Shown one piece after another: positions 17,394 through 26,377 of a stretch of 64,000 bases of DNA. Location: contig NZ_FOQO01000002.1 of NCBI RefSeq assembly GCF_900113765.1, positions 124,001 through 188,000 of the forward strand, in the 5' to 3' direction. A program made the translations under genes and the position numbers. The notes beneath the pieces are model-generated. The model was given only the letters and a program-made list of their open reading frames with translations, ran no database searches and was not told the DNA's origin. Position 1 is the first letter of the stretch; each line of letters begins with the position of its first letter. This stretch comes from Parapedobacter indicus. GTDB lineage: Bacteria > Bacteroidota > Bacteroidia > Sphingobacteriales > Sphingobacteriaceae.

Positions 17394-18392
17394 ATGAAAA
17401 GAATAGGCTTCTATTTATCGCTCATGGCAGTCCTATCGTCAATTGCTAACATGGGATGTAGCAAGAGAGAGAGTCACCGCCCAGCGGATAATCGCGCCAT
17501 TAAACAAGGGGTTTTATATTATACCGCAGCAGATGAATTAATTCGTTACGACTTTCAGTCTAAAGAGGAAATCACCCTATTTTCGGAAGGCGATCACTAC
17601 CGGATATCGCCAGATGCCAAACAATTTATATGGTATAAAAATAATTTCAGTGATGGCACTGCGCACGTTCAGATTCACGATCTGTCAACTCCTTCTGATT
17701 ATGAATTGGTTACGATACCATCCACATTGGAACGTACGCCTCAATTTATTCCGGGGACTAGCAACTTCTATGCAGCGCTGGTCCGCGCTGCAGACGGAAC
17801 AATCAAGCGGGAAGATTTGATGTTATTCAACAGTGATAACAACCAAATCGTTGGACGTATTCCTCATGTTAAGGACTTTGCTGTGTTGCCCAACGGCCAT
17901 GATTTGGTGATATCAGCGGAAGTATTGGATGCACAGGGCGAAGCCAATGGGTTTGCTTTGGCTGTTATTAAAAACTTCCAATCAGAAAACGGTCAAGAAA
18001 GCATGCTCATTCATCAATACCCGGATTATACTCAATTACCCACTGATATCTCGGTATCGTCCAATGGTCAACAAATTGTCTTTACCCATTTGGACCACCT
18101 TTATACAGTGTATATTCAGGAGCATGCTACGCCCAAACAGATTACCCAATCGCGGTTTCGCGAAGTGGATGCCGCATGGAGTAAAGATGGGAAATATATT
18201 ATTTTTACCGGAAATACGCCGGATCCGTCGTTGGATTGTGGCGAAATAAGAATCATACCCGCTAATCCTCAAAACCCAATCCTTATCCCAGAAGATCGCG
18301 CAAATAATGAACCGGTCGACCCGTTGCAACCCATAGACACGAAAGAAAAGAGCATCCACGCTTGTGGATCGGAACCTTATGTCTGGATTTAA
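17394..18392 (+). CDS. TolB-like propeller lipoprotein, second copy
   Basis: This 332-aa lipoprotein (lipobox Cys near residue 23, IANMGC) parallels its upstream neighbour. It has TolB-like blades (YRISPDAKQFIWYKN, DISVSSNGQQIVFTHLDHLYTV, DAAWSKDGKYIIFTGNTPD). Overall sequence similarity to the first copy is low, so this is an old duplication or convergent architecture. It is followed after 41 bases by the histidine kinase. No enzymatic motif is seen. Confidence 0.78.
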   Translation: MKRIGFYLSLMAVLSSIANMGCSKRESHRPADNRAIKQGVLYYTAADELIRYDFQSKEEITLFSEGDHYRISPDAKQFIWYKNNFSDGTAHVQIHDLSTPSDYELVTIPSTLERTPQFIPGTSNFYAALVRAADGTIKREDLMLFNSDNNQIVGRIPHVKDFAVLPNGHDLVISAEVLDAQGEANGFALAVIKNFQSENGQESMLIHQYPDYTQLPTDISVSSNGQQIVFTHLDHLYTVYIQEHATPKQITQSRFREVDAAWSKDGKYIIFTGNTPDPSLDCGEIRIIPANPQNPILIPEDRANNEPVDPLQPIDTKEKSIHACGSEPYVWI

Positions 18393-18433
18393 CACCGTAC
18401 AAAGCACATCAATTTTCTTATATTGGTCAAACC

Positions 18434-20455
18434 ATGAAAAATACCGGTTGCCATAAAAGCGATTTCAAACGGCTAATTATCGCAGTGATACTTGGTTTGT
18501 GCATGTGCTCGTCCCTTTCTGCACAGGATGCGGTCGCGCGGTATGCGGACAGCCTTTTGGAAAACGCCCGGCAGGCGCCCACCACCGCACGAAAGATTGA
18601 AGGGCTGCTTGACGTCAGCATCTTCTGGATCGACCACGATACGGCAAAGGCTTATCTATACCTAGCTGAAGCCCGCGGGAAGATGGGGAAATCACCCACC
18701 GATTTCCAGAAAGGGTTGTACCATCTTTATCATGCTAATATTCTGATGGACTACGAACCGCAGCGAGCAAAAGCTGAATTTTCTGTTGCCGATAGTCTAT
18801 TGGCTGGTGACTCATCCCAAAAGAGCTACCGTTATCGGGCAAAGCTATGGAACAACTACGGTGTCGTTCTGCAAAGGGAAGATAAGAGTGCAGACTTTAT
18901 GGAGATCATTATCGACAAAACCCTGCCGTATGCGCGATTAGCCGGCGACAGCGCCCAGGTTGGCTATCAACTACAAAATATGGGAATGCTGTTGAGTAAT
19001 GTGCTAGACTACAAAAAAGCCGCTGGTTACTACAAACAAGCGCTCCAAACGATACGTTACTTGCCAAACAAGGAAGAAAACAAACTATATATATTTGTCA
19101 ATGCCGCAAAGAATGTCTTGCTGATGAAAGATCTTGATCAGGCAAAGAGCTATTTGGATAGTGCAAGACATTATGTACAGCTTCTCCCACATTCCACTTC
19201 CGTCCCTACGTTTTACAGAACGGAGTTAACCTATTTCCGTCATACCGGAAAAAAAGATAAAGCACTGCAAAGCTATCAAAAAGGAGTTTCAGCTGCCGAG
19301 AAATTGAGCGATGATTACCTATTAATGGATCTCAATTTTGAACTTTATGCCTTATACAGAGACCTGGGCGAGTATCAAAGGGCAAAAACGTTCCTCGCCT
19401 TGTCACACCAGTATAAACATTTCAGCAATGTAAAAAATCAAGCCTTATACCACCATGAGATGGCACATTTGGAGCGTCATTTAGGCAACTACCGGTCGGC
19501 CTATCACCAAATGGACACCCTATCCAGCCTATTGGATTCCATTTACCAAAAAGACGTAACTACCAAGGTTTTAAATTTCGAGCAACAATATAAAACTGCG
19601 GAAAAAGAGAACCGCATCCTCCGCTTGGAGGCCGAAAACCGGCAACAGGAACTAAAAATTTCCAAAACACGGTGGTGGGCACTGAGTTTGGGCTGTGGGC
19701 TGTTACTGGCATTGTGCGTCACTTATTTTTCCTGGAAAATCGGAAAGAAAAACAAAAAGCTATTGACACAAAATGCACTGCTGCACCAAGAAGAACTACG
19801 CTCGATCCGTCAACAGGAGCGTTTGCGACAATACGATGCCATGCTTCAGGGACAGGAAGCCGAACGAAACCGTCTGGCAAAAGACCTACACGATGGACTG
19901 GGAGGGCTTTTGGCCGGCGTCAAATTGAAGTTATCGTCGATTGTAGCCAAGGTAGACAAAGGCGCTCCTGGCAGAAACGGTGCAGTTGATGACGTCATCC
20001 ATCAATTGGACTATTCGGTGGATGAACTGCGACGGATTGCGCATAATATGATGCCCGAATCACTGCGTCATGGTGGTCTTGCGTCTGCCCTATCCGATCT
20101 GTGCCGATACATGCATACTCCTCAGGTTCAGGTGACCTTCCAGGATCTCGGGATAAAAGATCACTATCCTGAGCAGTTACGCATCACGGTATATCGCGTT
20201 GTTCAGGAGCTGCTTGCCAATGCGGTCAAACATGCCGATGCCGATGAGATTATTTTGCAGTGCAGCGAACTTGACCGTTGGCTATTCCTTACCGTGGAAG
20301 ACAATGGAAAAGGAATGGAATTGGCAAAAAATGATCTGTCAGAAGGACTTGGACTTACCAATATCCAGAACCGGGTATCACTGCTAAACGGCCACATCGA
20401 AACGGTCTCCCAGCCCGGCGAAGGGACCACTGTTAACATTCAGATTCCCTTATAA
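18434..20455 (+). CDS. TPR-containing sensor histidine kinase (HisKA_3/NarX type)
   Basis: I chose ATG 18434 (MKNTGCHKSDFKRL) because it gives a signal peptide ending near SSLSAQ; an upstream in-frame ATG at 18362 sits in the preceding gene. The 673-aa product has an extracytoplasmic TPR region (about 45-390), one membrane helix (about 414-437), a coiled coil, the HisKA_3 box LAKDLHDGLGGLLAGVKLKL with His486, and an HATPase domain (ELLANAVKHA, DNGKGM, GLGLTNIQNR). It should autophosphorylate on His486 and pass phosphate to the regulator beginning at the next base. The signal is unknown. Confidence 0.92.
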   Translation: MKNTGCHKSDFKRLIIAVILGLCMCSSLSAQDAVARYADSLLENARQAPTTARKIEGLLDVSIFWIDHDTAKAYLYLAEARGKMGKSPTDFQKGLYHLYHANILMDYEPQRAKAEFSVADSLLAGDSSQKSYRYRAKLWNNYGVVLQREDKSADFMEIIIDKTLPYARLAGDSAQVGYQLQNMGMLLSNVLDYKKAAGYYKQALQTIRYLPNKEENKLYIFVNAAKNVLLMKDLDQAKSYLDSARHYVQLLPHSTSVPTFYRTELTYFRHTGKKDKALQSYQKGVSAAEKLSDDYLLMDLNFELYALYRDLGEYQRAKTFLALSHQYKHFSNVKNQALYHHEMAHLERHLGNYRSAYHQMDTLSSLLDSIYQKDVTTKVLNFEQQYKTAEKENRILRLEAENRQQELKISKTRWWALSLGCGLLLALCVTYFSWKIGKKNKKLLTQNALLHQEELRSIRQQERLRQYDAMLQGQEAERNRLAKDLHDGLGGLLAGVKLKLSSIVAKVDKGAPGRNGAVDDVIHQLDYSVDELRRIAHNMMPESLRHGGLASALSDLCRYMHTPQVQVTFQDLGIKDHYPEQLRITVYRVVQELLANAVKHADADEIILQCSELDRWLFLTVEDNGKGMELAKNDLSEGLGLTNIQNRVSLLNGHIETVSQPGEGTTVNIQIPL

Positions 20456-21082
20456 ATGGAGAAGAAACCGATTAAAGTAATTATCGTGGATGACCATCCG
20501 GTAGTATTACAGGGATTCGAATACATGCTACAAGATGTTAAAGATATCCTATTTACCGGCAAATTTGCGGATGCTGCAACGGCGCTGGGCTATCTGCAAC
20601 ATAACGCAGTTGATGTTGTATTACTTGATATTAACCTGCCGGATAGGAATGGGATCGACGTATGTGCAGCAATCCGACAACTCCATGCGGATATGCGGAT
20701 CATCGCCATCAGCAACATCAACGAATACAGCATTGTTCAACGTATGCTCACGGCTGGTGCCAATGGTTACTTCTTAAAAAATGCATCCGCCGATGAAGTT
20801 GTCGGGGGGATCCGAAAAACTATGGAGGGCGAAATGGCCTTCAGCAAGGGCATTCAGGATATTCTAAACGGCCATAAAACCGGTGATCTGCCCATTGTAA
20901 CCCGCCGGGAAAAAGAAGTGCTTGCGCTGCTGGCCGCAGGACTGAGTTCGATAGAAATTGGTGAAAGGATTTTCATCAGTCCGCTTACCGTGGAAAGCCA
21001 CCGACGCAACCTGCTTCAAAAATTCAAGGTAACCAATGTGGCCGCACTCATCCACAAAGCCACGGAAATGAAATATATCTAG
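20456..21082 (+). CDS. NarL/LuxR-family response regulator
   Basis: The start codon directly follows the kinase stop codon, so the pair is cognate. The 208-aa protein has a receiver domain (1-120) with acidic pocket D12/D13, phospho-acceptor D58 (VVLLDINLPDRNG) and conserved Lys in YFLKNAS, then a LuxR-type HTH (about 145-205, VTRREKEVLALLAAGLSSIEIGERIFISPLTVESHRRNLLQKF). It should be a DNA-binding activator. Target genes are not shown. The stop lies one base from the convergent zinc-ribbon gene. Confidence 0.95.
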   Translation: MEKKPIKVIIVDDHPVVLQGFEYMLQDVKDILFTGKFADAATALGYLQHNAVDVVLLDINLPDRNGIDVCAAIRQLHADMRIIAISNINEYSIVQRMLTAGANGYFLKNASADEVVGGIRKTMEGEMAFSKGIQDILNGHKTGDLPIVTRREKEVLALLAAGLSSIEIGERIFISPLTVESHRRNLLQKFKVTNVAALIHKATEMKYI

Positions 21083-21083
21083 G

Positions 21084-21365
21084 TCAATCAAAGTCAAAAA
21101 AATCACCAAGGAAGGATTTCTTCTTCTTACGGTATCCCTCATGGTGTTCATTTCGGTAGTCCCTTCTTTCTCGGTACTGATCCTTAGGACTAGCATATCC
21201 CGATCGGCTATCCGACGACTGGGGATAGGCTTTCTCAGATTGCTCGATAATCTTATCCAGTTCACCACGGTCTAACCAGATACCACGGCATTGGGGACAG
21301 TAATCGATCTCTACTTGATTACGTACAGACATTAAAAGAGTTTCGTTGCAATTGGGACACTTCAT
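21084..21365 (-). CDS. Zinc-ribbon (zf-TFIIB type) small protein
   Basis: ATG 21365 (MKCPNCNETLLMS) is chosen over the in-frame upstream start at 21404, because a promoter box lies within the longer version and the family starts with MKCPxC. The 93-aa product has the paired knuckles CPNC and CPQCRGIWLDRGELDKI (residues 3-39), which bind one zinc. A Ser/Arg/Tyr-rich, basic tail ends in KKKKSFLGDFFDFD. The domain family is widespread and of unknown role. Confidence 0.85.
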   Translation of the reverse strand: MKCPNCNETLLMSVRNQVEIDYCPQCRGIWLDRGELDKIIEQSEKAYPQSSDSRSGYASPKDQYRERRDYRNEHHEGYRKKKKSFLGDFFDFD

Positions 21366-21393
21366 TATTCCTAAAATTGGTGCTACATTGACA

Positions 21394-21401
21394 CAAATAT
21401 A
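21394..21401 (-). promoter_or_regulatory. -7 box of zinc-ribbon gene
   Basis: The minus strand reads TATATTTG 28 bases before the ATG at 21365. No TTG is found at the usual distance. Confidence 0.45.
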
Positions 21402-21417
21402 CATAAAAAAAGATTAT

Positions 21418-22314
21418 TTACCCCATCACCTTCACAGCAACATTCCCCCGTTTGCGAAACCGTTCTACATAGCGGTGGGCCTCTTGGATCGTCTCCAAAT
21501 CGTACGTCCTGTCTATCACGGTTGTCAACCTGCTCGACTCAATCAGCTCCTTGACGAACTGCAAATCTGTTTTCCGGGGCTTTGTCGTTCCCTTTACCGA
21601 CACATACTTCCCGCCAGATGCCAACAACTTTTTGCGACGCGACTTTTTTATTTTTCCTACTGCATCGAAAATAAGGTCGAACCGGGTATTCAATGTGGTA
21701 AAATCCGCTTTGGTATAGTCAAGGGTTTCATCAGCCCCGATGGACCTCACCAATTCCGAATTTCTCCCGCTGCATACCGCCGTAACATGGGCTCCGAAAT
21801 GCTTCGCCAGTTGGATAGCAAAAGTTCCAACACTCCCAGAAGCACCATAAATCAGAACCTTCTGTCTGTCTTCGATACCTCCTTTCCGTAATAAAAGCAG
21901 AGCTGTTAGACTGCCGATGGGCACAGTAGCGGCCTGCAAGAACGTCATGTTCGTTGGCTTTTTAGTGATCACACCCGCTTCGGATAAACACCGGTATTCC
22001 GCGTAGCCGCCAAATCCGAGCCCGCAAAAGGCAAAAACTTCGTCTCCTCTCGCCAATGTTTTCACATCGCTACCCACCTGTTCAATTACGCCCGACAATT
22101 CAAACCCAAGTATTTTTACCTTTTTAGGTTTAAACAGCCCGTTAAACAAACGGGCTAAGAATGGGTTAGCGCTCCGCATCCGCCAATCACCTGCGGTGAC
22201 CGTTGTGGCATGTACACGGATTAGGACTTCATTGATTTTCGGGGTCGGCTTTGGCTTTTCTCGCAATTCGAGCACTTCTGGGGTCCCATACCGTTCGTAA
22301 ACTACTGCTTTCAT
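21418..22314 (-). CDS. MDR-superfamily NAD(P)-dependent alcohol dehydrogenase/quinone reductase
   Basis: Start ATG 22314 (MKAVVYERYGTPEVLELRE) is typical of the family; an upstream in-frame start at 22356 lies too close to the promoter box. The 298-aa product has the GroES-like domain (1-115) and a Rossmann domain with IYGASGSVGTFAIQLAK (155-171). Catalytic and structural zinc cysteines are absent, so it belongs to the zinc-independent quinone-reductase branch. It is shorter than the usual 320-340 residues. Substrate unknown. Confidence 0.88.
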   Translation of the reverse strand: MKAVVYERYGTPEVLELREKPKPTPKINEVLIRVHATTVTAGDWRMRSANPFLARLFNGLFKPKKVKILGFELSGVIEQVGSDVKTLARGDEVFAFCGLGFGGYAEYRCLSEAGVITKKPTNMTFLQAATVPIGSLTALLLLRKGGIEDRQKVLIYGASGSVGTFAIQLAKHFGAHVTAVCSGRNSELVRSIGADETLDYTKADFTTLNTRFDLIFDAVGKIKKSRRKKLLASGGKYVSVKGTTKPRKTDLQFVKELIESSRLTTVIDRTYDLETIQEAHRYVERFRKRGNVAVKVMG

Positions 22315-22353
22315 CGTGTTGTTAGCCTTGATTCGTAAATTCGCAGGCTTAAA

Positions 22354-22384
22354 CAAAGTTAGGTATATCTATCCAATAGCTGAA
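22354..22384 (-). promoter_or_regulatory. Promoter of MDR dehydrogenase
   Basis: The minus strand has TTC, 20 bases, then TAACTTTG (22361 to 22354), one mismatch from the window's promoter pattern. It lies 39 bases before ATG 22314. Confidence 0.5.
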
Positions 22385-22404
22385 CAGCGACAGCTCCGTT
22401 ATAA

Positions 22405-22436
22405 TAAAAAAAGCCGATCTCGTTAGAAATCGGCTC
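22405..22436 (-). terminator. Terminator of tRNA-Asn transcript
   Basis: The minus strand shows a 7-bp stem (AGCCGAT / ATCGGCT) followed by seven T, starting eight bases after the tRNA 3' end. Confidence 0.85.
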
Positions 22437-22444
22437 TTTCGGTG

Positions 22445-22518
22445 CTCCTGAAGCTGGGCTCGAACCAGCGACCCTCTGATTAACAGTCAGATGCTCTAAC
22501 CAGCTGAGCTATTCAGGA
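22445..22518 (-). tRNA. tRNA-Asn (anticodon GTT)
   Basis: The minus strand folds into a full cloverleaf: acceptor TCCTGAA/TTCAGGA, D-arm GCTC/GAGC, anticodon arm TCTGA-CTGTTAA-TCAGA with anticodon GTT, and T-arm GCTGG-TTCGAGC-CCAGC with discriminator G. CCA is not encoded. A strong terminator follows. Confidence 0.97.
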
Positions 22519-22644
22519 GTGTTTCTGCTGGTATACCCCGTTTTCGGGATTGCAATATTCGGAACTTTCCGCCGAATAAACAAAAGATTTTTAAAAAAAA
22601 CTGTAAGTCGCTTATTACCAATAACCGAATATGATAAGCTGCCA

Positions 22645-23733
22645 TTACTCGAAAACGTAGTTGTATGGATAGATCAACACTTCCCAATGTTCTCCTCCGT
22701 CTTCGGTAATAAACATCCGATCAATGTCGTAAACAATCCCGCGCTGTTCATTCTGAAAATACATCTCACTACCGGAAACCCGAACGTTCCCAGCTTGTGC
22801 TCCCAAAACATCCCATGTGAAGCCGCCATCGACGCTTTTGCCCAGGCGCCCGTCCACAGAAAGCACATAGATCACATCAGCCGTCGCAGCCTGGCATCGC
22901 TGTATGGGCCCCATTCCCGTAACAACAGATTGAAAGGTCGCTCCACCATCCGCAGAATGGAAAGCAGCTCCCGCTTGTCCGAACACCAATAGATCGCCAT
23001 CATCGATCACGCAGAACAGGGGATCACTGATGTTTTCCAACGTAGCTCCCTCAGACCAGGTACTGCCACCGTCGATAGTTTTTAGCAAGTGTACGCTGTC
23101 CGAATCGATCAAAGGATTTTTCCAAAGCACCCATCCCCTTTGACCATCAAAAGCAGCCGCTGTAACCGCAAGCGCATTCCGCCTTCTTAATAGGGTTTCA
23201 TGCGTTCCTCCGGCTAGGTTCACCCGGTAAAGCAGCAGCCGGCTTTCAGCACCTGTCCCCTGCTGGCATAACAGCCACATCAAGCGTTCCGCCCCGACAA
23301 CTAACTTCACCGGTGATATCTTCCCAAGCGCAAGCCCCCCTTCGTCCACAATAGGATGTCCGTATCGATTCCAGGTCTTACCGTTATCTCTCGAGTAAAG
23401 CAACGAAATGGAGGATTTATCCGGCACGGCTCGCACAATCAGATCAGCACCGAATTCCAGCACCCCTTCTTCCTGCCAGGCAAAAGGCTCGAAGTCAAAA
23501 GATTTAAATTGATCCGGAGTTTCAAAATTTCCGTTAGCCGTAATCCCGCTGATGTGATTCCGCCCGACGAATTGCGCATGAATAATCCGATTATCCTGTA
23601 TTAGGGTACGTATCTCCGGATTTACAATCGGCTGCCATGGATACAGCTCCAAAAGCGTCCCCTCCCCGTCGCATCCCGCCAGTGAGCCAATCAGCAGCAG
23701 TACTATCGTTGTTTTTTTGTAAATAGGATTCAT
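22645..23733 (-). CDS. BNR/YCF48-like repeat lipoprotein
   Basis: The 362-aa product has a lipobox (LIGSLAGC, Cys20). Its body is built from repeats of the type SRDGKTW / KTIDGGSTWSEG / SADGGATFQSV / SVDGGFTWDVLG / TEDGGEHWEVL, the Asp-box pattern of sialidase-like and YCF48-like propellers. No catalytic residues are recognised. Its ATG overlaps the stop of the barrel gene by four bases (ATGA), making it the third gene of an mgtE-led operon. An assembly, scaffold or surface-binding role is guessed. Confidence 0.8.
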   Translation of the reverse strand: MNPIYKKTTIVLLLIGSLAGCDGEGTLLELYPWQPIVNPEIRTLIQDNRIIHAQFVGRNHISGITANGNFETPDQFKSFDFEPFAWQEEGVLEFGADLIVRAVPDKSSISLLYSRDNGKTWNRYGHPIVDEGGLALGKISPVKLVVGAERLMWLLCQQGTGAESRLLLYRVNLAGGTHETLLRRRNALAVTAAAFDGQRGWVLWKNPLIDSDSVHLLKTIDGGSTWSEGATLENISDPLFCVIDDGDLLVFGQAGAAFHSADGGATFQSVVTGMGPIQRCQAATADVIYVLSVDGRLGKSVDGGFTWDVLGAQAGNVRVSGSEMYFQNEQRGIVYDIDRMFITEDGGEHWEVLIYPYNYVFE

Positions 23734-24374
23734 GGTCGAATCGAAAAACCTACTGAAATATTGATGGTGTCGAACTGAAAAGAATGGGATGGAGGCGTAA
23801 CATAACCCGAGGTCAGATCGTTGTCTAGAATCGACCTACGCACCCGCAGCTGGGATCTGAATAGCCCATATCCTGCCTTAACATACCACTCGCTGATCTG
23901 TACACGCAAACCGATTTCCTGCGAGATTCCTGTACCATGTAAGTAATTTTCTGAATAAGTTGCCTCCTCCCCGTCGTAGCTTTCCATATCGAAATTGGAC
24001 ACCCAATTGTAATCAATACCAAGATACGGAAAAAATGTCATCCGCCCCAAGAAGAACGCATCATAGCTCACCTGCATGCCGCCTTTGACGAACAACAGCT
24101 GTTCCGTTACTTCTTCATTTATTTTGTTTCCGTAGAACGTTACGCCTCCTTGCGGTCGCAGTCGCAGCCGTCCCTGGTCTGCCAACGCAAATGCGGCACC
24201 CAGCCGAAGTGCAGCACCCGTCGGAAACACTGACCGCACGGAGGCATCCCCAAAGCGTTCAACACCGAATTCACCTTCCAGGTAAACCGGCAGGGATCGT
24301 TGCGCATGCAACTCCAACGCAGCCAATAGCAACACACCCATCCATCCTGACTTCCGCAACACCGGCGCCATCAT
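23730..24374 (-). CDS. Outer-membrane beta-barrel-like protein in mgtE operon
   Basis: This 214-aa protein has a signal peptide (cleavage near LELHAQ, about residue 25). Its mature chain is rich in amphipathic strands (GAALRLGAAFALADQGRLRLRPQGGVTFYGN, FPYLGIDYNWVSNFD, WYVKAGYGLF), ending NISVGFSIRP. It overlaps mgtE upstream and the lipoprotein gene downstream, each by ATGA. A small barrel of unknown cargo is likely. Location next to an Mg2+ channel hints at cation passage, but that is inference. Confidence 0.75.
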   Translation of the reverse strand: MMAPVLRKSGWMGVLLLAALELHAQRSLPVYLEGEFGVERFGDASVRSVFPTGAALRLGAAFALADQGRLRLRPQGGVTFYGNKINEEVTEQLLFVKGGMQVSYDAFFLGRMTFFPYLGIDYNWVSNFDMESYDGEEATYSENYLHGTGISQEIGLRVQISEWYVKAGYGLFRSQLRVRRSILDNDLTSGYVTPPSHSFQFDTINISVGFSIRP

Positions 24375-25747
24375 AGCAGTACGCCGGTAAGAATCATGGT
24401 AGAAATGCTAAAGTAAATAATCAGCCCGGTTACGTCTACCAGCGTCGATACAAATGGTGCCGATGAAGAGGCCGGATCGGCCCCCAGTCGACGTAGAATA
24501 AAAGGCAGCATCGATCCCACTACCGACCCCCACAGCACCACGCCAACCAATGAAAGACTCACCACCGCACCTACCAACAGCCAATAGTCGCCATACGCAT
24601 GAGCAAAGGCCTGCCACGTACAGATGCGCAAAAACCCAAGAGCCCCCAGAATTAGCCCCAACAATAGCCCCGACAGAATCTCTCGCCGCATGACGTGCCA
24701 CCAATCTGCAAGCGTTACTTCACCAAGGGCCATCGCTTGGATAATCAGCGTGGAAGCCTGTGAACCGCTATTTCCCCCACTGGAAAGAATTAACGGCATA
24801 AACAGGATCAAGATGGCACTGGCCAGTTGGCTTTCATAATGCTCCAATACGGTAGCAGTAATCAGTTGTCCCAGGAACAGCACAATCAGCCACCCCGCCC
24901 GTTTTCTTACCAGATGCGGAATAGACACATCCAGATACGGCTCATCCAATGCTTCGGTACCCCCTATCCGCTGCATGTCTTCGGTGTATTCCTCGTTGGC
25001 GACCCAAAGGATATCATCCACCGTCACAATACCCAGCATAATTCCCTGCGCATCCACCACGGGCAATGCCACGCGATTGTTCATCCGGAATACATTGATG
25101 GCCTCTTCCTGCGGGTCGTTTGCATTGAGTGCTATCAGCCGGTTATCGATTAGGTCTTTTACCTTTGTTTCAGGGTCGGCTAAGAGGATATCCTTGATGC
25201 GGATATCGTCCAATAATTGCCCATCTTTATCGATCACATAGAGCACGTCAATCGTCTCCGAAGCCTTGCCATACCGACGGATATGCTGGAGCACACGGGT
25301 GATGTCCCAGTGCTGTTTCACCGTAATATAATCCGGGGTCATGAGCCGACCCACACTGTCCTCCGGATACCCCAATAAAGCCAGTGCTTCTTTGCGATCT
25401 GCAGGTGGAAGTAAGATGATTAATTGCTTCACCACATCGCCCTTCAATTCACTAAAAAAAGCCGTCCGATCATCGGGTGGCATCTCGTTAATAATCTCGG
25501 AAATCTTAGGGCCGGAGAGTCGTTTGAGAATACGCTCCTGTGTGGGAAAATCAAGGATACGAAAAACGTTCACAGCACGGTTGACGCTAAGCGTTTCGAT
25601 GAAGGTTGCGCCGTACTCCGGCAGCTCGTCAATCAGCGCTTCCACATCTGAAATATTGAGCTCATCAAGGTATTCCTTCAGCTGTTGTTCGCTGCCTTCA
25701 GCCAACAGCAATTCGGTTTGTTCTACTAGCGTATCCAGTTCGTCCAT
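24371..25747 (-). CDS. mgtE: Magnesium transporter MgtE
   Basis: MgtE is a homodimeric Mg2+ channel gated by cytosolic Mg2+ sensing. The 458-aa product has the full layout: N domain (about 1-130), a CBS pair (about 135-260, MTPDYITVKQHWDITRVLQHIRR, LPVVDAQGIMLGIVTVDDIL), a connecting helix, and five membrane helices (about 285-458). The pore-lining SSGGNSGSQASTL and the DPASSSAPFVSTLVDVTGLIIYF motif are present. A clear ribosome site (AGGAGG) precedes ATG 25747. Two envelope genes are coupled downstream by four-base overlaps, which is unusual. Confidence 0.95.
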   Translation of the reverse strand: MDELDTLVEQTELLLAEGSEQQLKEYLDELNISDVEALIDELPEYGATFIETLSVNRAVNVFRILDFPTQERILKRLSGPKISEIINEMPPDDRTAFFSELKGDVVKQLIILLPPADRKEALALLGYPEDSVGRLMTPDYITVKQHWDITRVLQHIRRYGKASETIDVLYVIDKDGQLLDDIRIKDILLADPETKVKDLIDNRLIALNANDPQEEAINVFRMNNRVALPVVDAQGIMLGIVTVDDILWVANEEYTEDMQRIGGTEALDEPYLDVSIPHLVRKRAGWLIVLFLGQLITATVLEHYESQLASAILILFMPLILSSGGNSGSQASTLIIQAMALGEVTLADWWHVMRREILSGLLLGLILGALGFLRICTWQAFAHAYGDYWLLVGAVVSLSLVGVVLWGSVVGSMLPFILRRLGADPASSSAPFVSTLVDVTGLIIYFSISTMILTGVLL

Positions 25748-26377
25748 GAGCCCTCCTATCTCGTTAGTGATCTCCTACATCGGTGAATGAGTTTGCTTGC
25801 AAAAGTCGGTTTTTTAAATCAAAGAATGAATAACTACCTGTTAAAAAAAGAGGAAAGAACGCACCGCTTTTTCGGCTTGCCATCAAGAGATAATAGACAA
25901 AATGTCAGCAACTCATTCCCGACCATTAATCCTTCCAGGACATCCGCCAACGAGCGAATCAATGCATTGCTACGGTACCTCAGACATGCGTTATCTATTT
26001 ATTCATTACGCACTCGTTGCAGACAAGAGCAAGTCGATTGTAGATAGGAGCTAGCCGATCGAACGATACTCCTTTAAGGTCCAACATGGCAGCGACCGGG
26101 CATACGACCTGCAAGCAAGCGAACAAAGTTCGCCCGATAAAATCAAAAAGATAGTGTACATTAGCAGCCATATTCATTTACTTTTCTCCGATTTGTAATT
26201 TTCAGCTATCGGGTCACCTAATTGAATAAATATACATAAAAAATTCGCAATTATTGATTCAGTATGAAAAATATTACTAACTGTAAATCAATAGTAAATA
26301 TATTTTATGTGAAATTAAAAATTAATATAAACCATTTTTAGAAATTGCTTTTTTACCAAAAAAATTAGTAATCCACC
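25748..26377. other. Long intergenic region, AT-rich in its second half
   Basis: This 630-base gap lies between divergent mgtE and the 944-aa gene. The part up to about 26160 has average composition; from about 26165 on it becomes very AT-rich with A/T runs. Short open frames here (25787-26047 plus, 25995-26177 minus) lack ribosome sites and protein-like composition. I found no TAnnTTTG box with correct spacing and no repeat or RNA gene. Confidence 0.6.

Noticed and set aside
25787-26177. Open frames of 86 aa (plus) and 60 aa (minus) in the mgtE upstream gap
   Set aside because: No ribosome site, no promoter, mixed composition without domain or signal, and they overlap each other in a region that looks non-coding.
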